From NCBI GenBank assembly GCA_024640955.1, contig JAHEDZ010000013.1, positions 1 through 47,427 on the forward strand: DNA of 47,427 nucleotides, given 5' to 3'. Positions 42,259-47,427 of this stretch are shown here, piece after piece. Position 1 is the stretch's first letter. Every line of letters starts with the position of its first letter. The notes under the pieces were generated by a model that saw only the letters and a program-made list of their open reading frames with translations, made no database searches and had not been told where the DNA came from. This stretch comes from Oceanospirillaceae bacterium (GTDB lineage Bacteria; Pseudomonadota; Gammaproteobacteria; Pseudomonadales; Balneatricaceae). The translations under genes were made by a program, and so were the position numbers.

Positions 42259-42891
42259 ATGACTAATCGCCTTACACAGTGGTTTGCAGCAGCACTGCTT
42301 GGTTTGAGCGCACTGGCAGCTCAGGCTCAGGATTGGGTTGCCGGAGAGCACTACCGTGTGATCTCTAATCCAGTCCCAACTGCAGATGCGAGCAAGGTTG
42401 AAGTGGTAGAGGCATTCGGTTACTGGTGCCCGCACTGTAATGCTTTCGAACCGATGCTGGCGCCTTGGTCGAAGCAGTTGCCAGCAGATGTGAGCTTCGA
42501 AAATATGCCAGTGGTATTCAGCCGCAGCCATGAATTGCTGGCTCGCGCCTACTATGCAGCAGACCTTCTCGGTATCAAAGAGCAGGTTCACCAACCGATC
42601 TTTGATGCGCTCCATATGCAGCGTGTGCGGTTCCGCGATGCAGAGCAGATTGCCGATCTATTTGCGCAGTACGGAGCCGAGCGCGACAAAGTGTTAAAAG
42701 AGATGAACGGCTTTTCAGTCGGTATGAAGCTTAAGATGGGCGCGTCACGTGCAAAAAGCTACGAGGTGCAGGGCGTACCATCGATGATCGTCAATGGTAA
42801 GTACATCGTCAGTGCCTCCGAAGCCGGCAGCAATGCCAACATGCTTGAAGTTGTTGAGTATCTGATCGACAAAGAGCGCGCTTCAAATTAA
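42259..42891 (+). CDS. dsbA: Thiol:disulfide oxidoreductase DsbA
   Basis: 210 residues. Signal peptide ends around A-Q-A (residue 23). Thioredoxin fold with active site W-C57-P-H-C60 (the DsbA-type C-P-H-C) and the cis-proline V173-P174. Introduces disulfides into secreted proteins, possibly including the cysteine-rich protein encoded at 12210-12656. CGGAGAG lies seven bases before the ATG. Follows cytochrome c4 as in Pseudomonas. Confidence 0.96.
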   Translation: MTNRLTQWFAAALLGLSALAAQAQDWVAGEHYRVISNPVPTADASKVEVVEAFGYWCPHCNAFEPMLAPWSKQLPADVSFENMPVVFSRSHELLARAYYAADLLGIKEQVHQPIFDALHMQRVRFRDAEQIADLFAQYGAERDKVLKEMNGFSVGMKLKMGASRAKSYEVQGVPSMIVNGKYIVSASEAGSNANMLEVVEYLIDKERASN

Positions 42892-42917
42892 TTTAGCCGT
42901 CTAGACGCTCCACAGAT

Positions 42918-42943
42918 CGCCCCAATAGGGGCGGTTGTTTTTT
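42918..42943 (+). terminator. Rho-independent terminator after dsbA
   Basis: CGCCCC-AATA-GGGGCG hairpin (42918-42933) followed by GTTGTTTTTT. Placed 26 bases past the dsbA stop and upstream of ubiB. Confidence 0.85.
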
Positions 42944-43001
42944 GTAGGGACTTTAACTGGCATAATGCTGGCTTAACTTATCTGTCTGAGTATCAGCAAT
43001 A

Positions 43002-44630
43002 GTGCAAACCATACTAAGGTTGCTGCGCATCTACTGGGTTATCGCGCGCTACCGTCTGGATACCTTCCTTGATCAGGCTGCTCTACCGGTCTATTTGCGT
43101 CTGCTGGTTAAGCTGTTGCCTTGGCGGGTTTTTTTCTCTGCGCGTGCCAGTTCTGCAGAGCGTCTGCGTCTGGCGCTGATCGCGCTGGGTCCAGTATTTA
43201 TCAAATTTGGTCAAACGCTCTCGACCCGCCGCGACCTATTGCCGGAAGCGTTGGCGAATGAGTTGGCTGAATTGCAGGATCGCGTTCCGCCGTTCAGTGG
43301 TCAGGAGGCGCGAGCGATAATCGAGAAGCAGCTGCAGCAGCCGATCGAAGAGCTTTTTGCTGAGTTTGATCCAGTACCTCTTGCTTCGGCCTCGGTCGCT
43401 CAGGTTCATCCGGCGCGGCTTCATGATGGCACCGCCGTTGTTGTTAAGGTGATTCGCCCCGGCATTGATAAGGTCATTCGTCAGGATGTGGAGCTGCTCT
43501 ACACCCTGGCGCATATGGTGCAGCGACTCTGGTCAGAGGGGCGTCGTTTGCGTCCCGTTGAGGTGGTTGCTGAGTATGAACAGACAATTATCGATGAGCT
43601 TGATCTGCGTAAAGAGGCAGCTAATGGCTCGCTCTTGAGGCGTAACTTCGAGGGTTCCGCGAGTCTGTATGTGCCTGAGATCTTTTGGGACTACACCCGG
43701 CCTCGCGTGATGGTGATGGAACGTATCTCAGGTATCCCCGTGGCTGATGTTGAGGCGCTACGCGCGCAAGGCACTGACATGGAGAAGCTGGCGGAGCGAG
43801 GCGTAGAGATTTTCTTCACACAGGTGTTCCGTGACTCTTTCTTCCACGCCGATATGCACCCCGGCAACATCTTTGTTTCGCGCGAGAACCCTTCAGATCC
43901 ACAATATATCGCCGTCGACTTTGGCATCGTGGGTTCGCTGAACGCCGAGGATCAGAGCTACTTGGCGCGCAATATCCTCGCCTTTTTCAAACGTGACTAT
44001 CGCCAAGTGGCGCAGCTGCACATTGACTCGGGTTGGGTTCCACCCAATACCAATGTTCAAGCGTTTGAAACTGCGATTCGCTCTGTTTGCGAGCCTATAT
44101 TTGAGAAGCCACTCAAGGATATCTCTTTCGGTATGGTCCTATTGGGACTGTTCCAGACAGCACGACGCTTCAATATGGAGGTGCAGCCTCAGCTTATTTT
44201 GCTTCAGAAGACACTGCTAAATATTGAGGGGCTGGGTCGTCAGCTCTACCCCGAGCTGGATCTCTGGAAGACCGGCAAGCCTTTCCTCGAGAACTGGATG
44301 CGTGAGCGCATGGGCGTAAAAGCGGTACTGAGGAGTTTGAAACAGCAGGCGCCTGATTGGATCGAGAAGCTGCCACAAATTCCACAACTTGTGTACGACA
44401 ACCTCCAGCAAGGACGCACAGCGCAGCATCAACACCTCGAGAATTGGGAAAACCTGCAGCAGAGCTGGGATGAGCGGCGACGCAAAACCCGTCGTTCGCT
44501 GCTGCTTGCGGTAACCTTAGCTGCAATCGCATCGTTGGTGCATCCAGGGTTAGTCCATGAAATTGAGATGTTACCCTGGTTTAGTTGGGTGCCTGTTGCC
44601 ACAGCCTGGTGGTTGGTATGGCGCGCTTAA
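43002..44630 (+). CDS. ubiB: Atypical kinase-like ubiquinone biosynthesis protein UbiB
   Basis: 542 residues from a GTG start. UbiB/ABC1-type protein kinase-like fold: signature [14 protein letters not shown] (~66-79), A-S-V-A-Q-V-H (~127-133), V-V-K-V-I-R-P (~145-151) with catalytic lysine, and the metal-binding V-D-F-G-I-V-G. Two hydrophobic helices at the C-terminus (~500-540) anchor it to the inner membrane. Required for ubiquinone formation, together with UbiA. Precedes hisI. Confidence 0.94.
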   Translation: MQTILRLLRIYWVIARYRLDTFLDQAALPVYLRLLVKLLPWRVFFSARASSAERLRLALIALGPVFIKFGQTLSTRRDLLPEALANELAELQDRVPPFSGQEARAIIEKQLQQPIEELFAEFDPVPLASASVAQVHPARLHDGTAVVVKVIRPGIDKVIRQDVELLYTLAHMVQRLWSEGRRLRPVEVVAEYEQTIIDELDLRKEAANGSLLRRNFEGSASLYVPEIFWDYTRPRVMVMERISGIPVADVEALRAQGTDMEKLAERGVEIFFTQVFRDSFFHADMHPGNIFVSRENPSDPQYIAVDFGIVGSLNAEDQSYLARNILAFFKRDYRQVAQLHIDSGWVPPNTNVQAFETAIRSVCEPIFEKPLKDISFGMVLLGLFQTARRFNMEVQPQLILLQKTLLNIEGLGRQLYPELDLWKTGKPFLENWMRERMGVKAVLRSLKQQAPDWIEKLPQIPQLVYDNLQQGRTAQHQHLENWENLQQSWDERRRKTRRSLLLAVTLAAIASLVHPGLVHEIEMLPWFSWVPVATAWWLVWRA

Positions 44631-44641
44631 GAGAGAGATAG

Positions 44642-45037
44642 ATGAGTACTGATTGGTTGAACGCCATTAAATGGGATGATAAGGGTTTGGTACCGGCAAT
44701 AGCCCAGGATGCCGAAACTAACGAGGTCCTGATGGTGGCTTGGATGAACGCTGAGTCGCTGGAACTGAGCAAACGCGAGGGCCGCGCTATCTATTGGTCG
44801 CGTTCTCGCCAGAAGTTGTGGCGCAAGGGCGAAGAGTCTGGCAATGTTCAGCAGCTTAAAGAGATGCGCCTGGACTGTGATGCGGATGTGGTTCTGCTAA
44901 AAGTGGAACAGATCGGCTCGGTGGCCTGTCATACAGGTCGACGCAGCTGCTTTTACCGTAAGCTCGATGGCAACACGCTCACTTGGGAGACGACCGATCC
45001 GGTTTTGAAAGATCCCAAGCAGATGTATAACAAGTAG
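44642..45037 (+). CDS. hisI: Phosphoribosyl-AMP cyclohydrolase HisI
   Basis: 131 residues, the monofunctional cyclohydrolase (separate from HisE). The zinc and active-site motifs are visible: Y-W-S-R-S-R (~51-56), W-R-K-G-E-E-S-G (~60-67), D-C-D-A-D-V (~79-84), and [12 protein letters not shown] (~97-108). Third step of histidine biosynthesis, in operon with hisE. Confidence 0.97.
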   Translation: MSTDWLNAIKWDDKGLVPAIAQDAETNEVLMVAWMNAESLELSKREGRAIYWSRSRQKLWRKGEESGNVQQLKEMRLDCDADVVLLKVEQIGSVACHTGRRSCFYRKLDGNTLTWETTDPVLKDPKQMYNK

Positions 45038-45046
45038 GGATAAAAG

Positions 45047-45379
45047 GTGAATATGGTAATTGAGCAACTCGCTGGTATTCTGGAAGAGCGTAAAGGCGCC
45101 GACGCAGATTCAAGCTATGTGGCCAGTCTCTACGCTAAAGGTTTGAACAAAATTCTTGAGAAGGTTGGCGAAGAGTCGACTGAGATGATCATCGCTGCAA
45201 AGGATGCAGAGAACTCCGGTGAGACAGCCGATCTGGTCTATGAGACTGCTGATCTTTGGTTCCACTCTATGGTCGCTTTGGCGCACCTGGGAGTATCGCC
45301 GAACGAGGTGGTTGAGGAACTCGGGCGACGCTTCGGGTTATCAGGGCTTGAAGAGAAGGCGAATCGCCTCAATAAATAA
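45047..45379 (+). CDS. hisE: Phosphoribosyl-ATP pyrophosphatase HisE
   Basis: 110 residues (from the GTG at 45047; an ATG at 45053 is the alternative). MazG-like fold with the metal-binding [14 protein letters not shown] (~36-49) and E-T-A-D-L-W-F-H (~65-72). Follows hisI by nine bases. Second step of histidine biosynthesis. His genes outside this window (hisG, hisD, hisC and others) are expected elsewhere. Confidence 0.96.
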   Translation: MNMVIEQLAGILEERKGADADSSYVASLYAKGLNKILEKVGEESTEMIIAAKDAENSGETADLVYETADLWFHSMVALAHLGVSPNEVVEELGRRFGLSGLEEKANRLNK

Positions 45380-45444
45380 TAGAGTTTTACATCTATTCGA
45401 CTTATCTTTACTAACAACAACAAAGTTACTCTAGGAGAGACACA

Positions 45445-45693
45445 ATGGGTTTTGGTGGAATCAGCATTTGGCAGTTGGTGATCGTTCTTGGCATCATCAT
45501 TCTGATATTCGGCACTAAGAAGCTGCGTAACCTCGGTGGTGATGTAGGTTCTGCCGTCAAAGGCTTCAAGAAAGCGATGAATGATGACTCTGCAGATGCT
45601 GAGCAGAAGAAGATTTCTGCCGAAGAGGGCGACGCAGAGTTCAAGAAGGACGATGTAGCAGCGAAAACTTCTGAGAACTCTGAGTCTAAATAA
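45445..45693 (+). CDS. tatA: Twin-arginine translocase subunit TatA
   Basis: 82 residues. One N-terminal helix ([15 protein letters not shown]) directly followed by the F-G-T-K-K-L-R hinge and an amphipathic helix, then an acidic tail. Forms the protein-conducting pore for folded proteins. AGGAGAG precedes the ATG. Confidence 0.96.
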   Translation: MGFGGISIWQLVIVLGIIILIFGTKKLRNLGGDVGSAVKGFKKAMNDDSADAEQKKISAEEGDAEFKKDDVAAKTSENSESK

Positions 45694-45699
45694 TCTCCT

Positions 45700-46185
45700 A
45701 TGTTCGATATCGGTTTCGCTGAGCTAATGGTGGTAGCCATCATGGGTCTAGTTGTTCTAGGCCCTGAAAAGTTACCGACCGCAGCACGGACAGTAGGCCT
45801 GTGGGTTGGCCGTATACGGCGCTCGCTGAGCTCGATTCAGCGTGAAGTTCAGGCAGAACTCAAAGTCGAAGAGCTAAAGCGCACGGTCGCCGTGAGCAAA
45901 GAGCAGGTCGACAAAGAGCTCAATGAGATGTCGCAGCCCTTCTCTAAGCCCTTTGGAGAGGATTCGCCTGCGCAGAAGGCAGCGATGGATCCCCCTAAGA
46001 CGGACTTCGATCCCGCCTCATTTACTGCGGATCCTGCAGTCAAAGAGGCTTATGCCGTTTCAGATGCTGAGAGCGCTGAGAGCGCTGAGCAAGCAGAGGC
46101 TGCTGAGCAGGAGATCGCTTCAGCGCATGAAGCTGACACTCATGCCCCGGAATCCGAGTCGAGCGATACTAAGCGAGACATATGA
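45700..46185 (+). CDS. tatB: Twin-arginine translocase subunit TatB
   Basis: 161 residues. N-terminal helix M-F-D-I-G-F-A-E-L-M-V-V-A-I-M-G-L-V-V with the G-P-E-K-L-P hinge (~21-26), amphipathic helix, and a long acidic C-terminal tail with low-complexity A-E-S-A-E-Q runs (~125-140). Six bases after tatA; its end overlaps the tatC start. Confidence 0.95.
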   Translation: MFDIGFAELMVVAIMGLVVLGPEKLPTAARTVGLWVGRIRRSLSSIQREVQAELKVEELKRTVAVSKEQVDKELNEMSQPFSKPFGEDSPAQKAAMDPPKTDFDPASFTADPAVKEAYAVSDAESAESAEQAEAAEQEIASAHEADTHAPESESSDTKRDI

Positions 46186-46994
46186 GCAATTCAAAAGCAG
46201 CAGATCAAGAGCAGCCGCTCGTAGCGCATCTCATCGAGTTGCGTCAGCGTGTGATGCGAATGTTGTTAGCCGTGCTAATAATATTCCTCGGGCTCTTCTA
46301 CTTTGCGAACGATCTATATACCTATCTGTCTGATCCGCTGACTGCACTGCTGCCAGAAGGTACCAGTATGATCGCGACCGATGTAACTTCGCCCTTCTTT
46401 GCGCCGTTCAAACTGGCACTAGTATTAGCGATTTTTATCGGTATTCCTTTCATTTTGCATCAGCTCTGGGGCTTCATTGCGCCAGGTCTTTATGAGAATG
46501 AAAAGCACCTGGCTGTACCGCTGCTGCTATCGTCGATCCTGCTTTTCTATGCAGGTATCGCCTTTGCGTACTTCGTGGTATTCCCGCTGATCTTTGGGTT
46601 CTTTACCAGTGTAGGGCCAGAGAATGTTGCGGTGATGACGGATATAAGCAGCTACCTGAACTTTGTACTTAAGCTCTTCTTTGCCTTCGGTGTGGTGTTC
46701 GAAATACCTATCGCGACACTGCTGCTAATCTGGTCGGGGGCTACAACGCCCGATAGCCTAACTAGCAAGCGCGCTTACGTAATTGTCGGCTGTTTTGTTG
46801 TGGGTATGTTACTGACGCCGCCAGATATCATTTCCCAGTCTCTGTTGGCGGTCCCTATGTGGCTGTTATTTGAGGCGGGTGTGATCATGGGTCGTATTTT
46901 CACGCGCGGTCGCAAAGATGAACTTGAAGATGAGTTTGAAGCGGCGATGTCGGAAGATGATTCTAACCGTGATGAGGACAACGCGAAAAGCTAA
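46182..46994 (+). CDS. tatC: Twin-arginine translocase subunit TatC
   Basis: 270 residues (E. coli 258). Six transmembrane helices with the conserved H-L-I-E-L-R-Q-R start (~15-22), E-N-E-K-H-L between helices 2 and 3, and F-A-Y-F-V-V-F-P. Binds the twin-arginine signal. The C-terminal ~30 residues are acidic and cytoplasmic. ATGA overlap with tatB. Confidence 0.96.
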   Translation: MSNSKAADQEQPLVAHLIELRQRVMRMLLAVLIIFLGLFYFANDLYTYLSDPLTALLPEGTSMIATDVTSPFFAPFKLALVLAIFIGIPFILHQLWGFIAPGLYENEKHLAVPLLLSSILLFYAGIAFAYFVVFPLIFGFFTSVGPENVAVMTDISSYLNFVLKLFFAFGVVFEIPIATLLLIWSGATTPDSLTSKRAYVIVGCFVVGMLLTPPDIISQSLLAVPMWLLFEAGVIMGRIFTRGRKDELEDEFEAAMSEDDSNRDEDNAKS

Positions 46995-47011
46995 GTTCTG
47001 TTGTGCGGTGC

Positions 47012-47040
47012 AAAACGGTCAGCTTATGCTGGCCGTTTTA
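47012..47040 (+). terminator. Rho-independent terminator after tatC
   Basis: AAAACGG-x-CAGC pairs with GCTG-x-CCGTTTT; loop TTAT. It lies 17 bases past the tatC stop. Confidence 0.8.
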
Positions 47041-47306
47041 CGTTTCTGACGCAGAGGAAGTGGTCTGTATCGGCGTGGCGGTCGAAGCTAGTGATACCCC
47101 GTTGGCTTGGCCTGTAGGATAGCAACTGTCAAAATAGTGAAGCCGCCGAGTAGAGTGCTCATCCCCGTGACAAAGATTTTGTTGATCATCGCTCTAGATT
47201 TTCTGCCTTTTTGTAGTTTTGCTAAGCAGGTTACGGGCCAATCTGAGTCTTATCGCGATGTAGAGAAATTATTTCAAAGTTTTTACATCTTTTTGCAGAT
47301 GCGTTG
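47041..47306. other. Region between tatC and the rRNA promoter
   Basis: About 266 bases with no standard gene. The right part (47260-47300) is rich in A and T runs and could be an UP element of the rRNA promoter. A possible 33-codon minus-strand ORF lies at 47088-47189 (listed separately). Confidence 0.5.
47088..47189 (-). CDS. Possible 33-aa membrane peptide (uncertain)
   Basis: A minus-strand ATG at 47187-47189 opens a 33-residue frame with a plausible single hydrophobic helix (S-T-L-L-G-G-F-T-I-L-T-V-A-I-L) and ending in TAG. The ribosome-binding site is weak and no homologue is known to me. The hydrophobic run is the only support. Confidence 0.2.
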   Translation of the reverse strand: MINKIFVTGMSTLLGGFTILTVAILQAKPTGYH

Positions 47307-47334
47307 TTGACTTAAAAATCGGGCGCGGTAATAT
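47307..47334 (+). promoter_or_regulatory. Ribosomal RNA operon promoter (P1-like)
   Basis: TTGACT at 47307-47312, a 16-base spacer and TAATAT at 47329-47334, followed by GC-rich ACGCGCC, the discriminator expected for a growth-rate- and ppGpp-controlled rRNA promoter. A/T runs lie upstream, as for an UP element. Confidence 0.85.
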
Positions 47335-47387
47335 ACGCGCCTCGCTTGGGGAGACAGCGGCAACGCGGTCTACCGAATACAAGCAAC

Positions 47388-47399
47388 GCTCTTTAACAA
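47388..47399 (+). ncRNA. rRNA leader antitermination boxA
   Basis: CGCTCTTTAACA matches the boxA of gammaproteobacterial rrn leaders (TGCTCTTTAACA), followed by GTGTGGGCGCTT, also typical of the leader. The 16S gene should begin roughly 150-200 bases right of the window. No rRNA gene sequence itself is present. Confidence 0.85.
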
Positions 47400-47427
47400 A
47401 TAGATCAAGTAATGCGTGTGGGCGCTT

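Overview
The window looks like chromosomal core DNA of a marine-type gammaproteobacterium, close to the Pseudomonadales/Oceanospirillales. This rests on gene order recalled from Pseudomonas and relatives (tRNA-Phe–yggX–mutY–asmA with hisBHAF; thrB–polA–engB–cytochrome c4–dsbA; ubiB–hisI–hisE–tatABC; phoB/phoR/ubiA/phoU/pst) and on protein details such as an APH-type homoserine kinase, a MutY with the E. coli residue numbering and a PolA with all three domains. No database search was possible; family names come from recognised motifs.

Layout. 1-3757 (minus): four secreted or lipoprotein genes, including an LpoB-like lipoprotein and a COG3014-like lipoprotein; the last gene runs off the left edge. 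3758-4604: an AT-rich gap, then an unusual array of perfect small hairpins containing broken tRNA-Phe 3' halves and a second terminator, next to an intact tRNA-Phe gene with a near-consensus promoter. 4668-8176 (minus): yggX, mutY, asmA. 8492-13626 (plus): hisB-hisH-hisA-hisF, then a tightly coupled run of yjaG, three uncharacterised small membrane or secreted proteins, and cysZ. 13623-27533: a nearly complete phosphate regulon (phoR, phoB, ubiA, phoU on minus; ppk and ppx on plus; pstB, pstA, pstC, pstS and a Pit-type transporter on minus) with recognisable Pho boxes before phoB, phoU, pstS and the pit gene. 27718-33408: a PhyH-family dioxygenase, uvrD with a LexA box, a CofD-like protein of the type I recall from the 'GAK' system, and thrB. 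33539-40684: polA, azlCD, a decayed HNH nuclease, a GNAT-papain-like (C39) fusion divergent from a RimK-type ATP-grasp protein, and a small zinc-ribbon protein. 40709-46994: engB, cytochrome c4, dsbA, ubiB, hisI, hisE, tatABC. The right end holds a ribosomal RNA promoter and boxA leader, so a 16S gene should begin just outside.

How it fits together. PhoR/PhoB/PhoU sense phosphate through PstSCAB; the Pit protein offers a second uptake route; Ppk and Ppx make and degrade polyphosphate. The two histidine blocks supply HisB, HisH, HisA, HisF, HisI and HisE. MutY, UvrD and PolA are repair enzymes, and UvrD appears SOS-controlled. TatABC and DsbA serve the cell envelope, into which the small Cys-containing proteins next to cysZ are probably exported.

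Most notable: (a) the hairpin array in which two partial tRNA-Phe copies are interrupted at the same T-loop position; (b) the GNAT-C39/RimK-like pair, a predicted but (to my knowledge) experimentally uncharacterised peptide-bond-forming and -cleaving system; (c) a shared Pho-box-like array between the Pit gene and the PhyH dioxygenase; (d) the orphan CofD-like gene; (e) the coupled small ORFs before cysZ.
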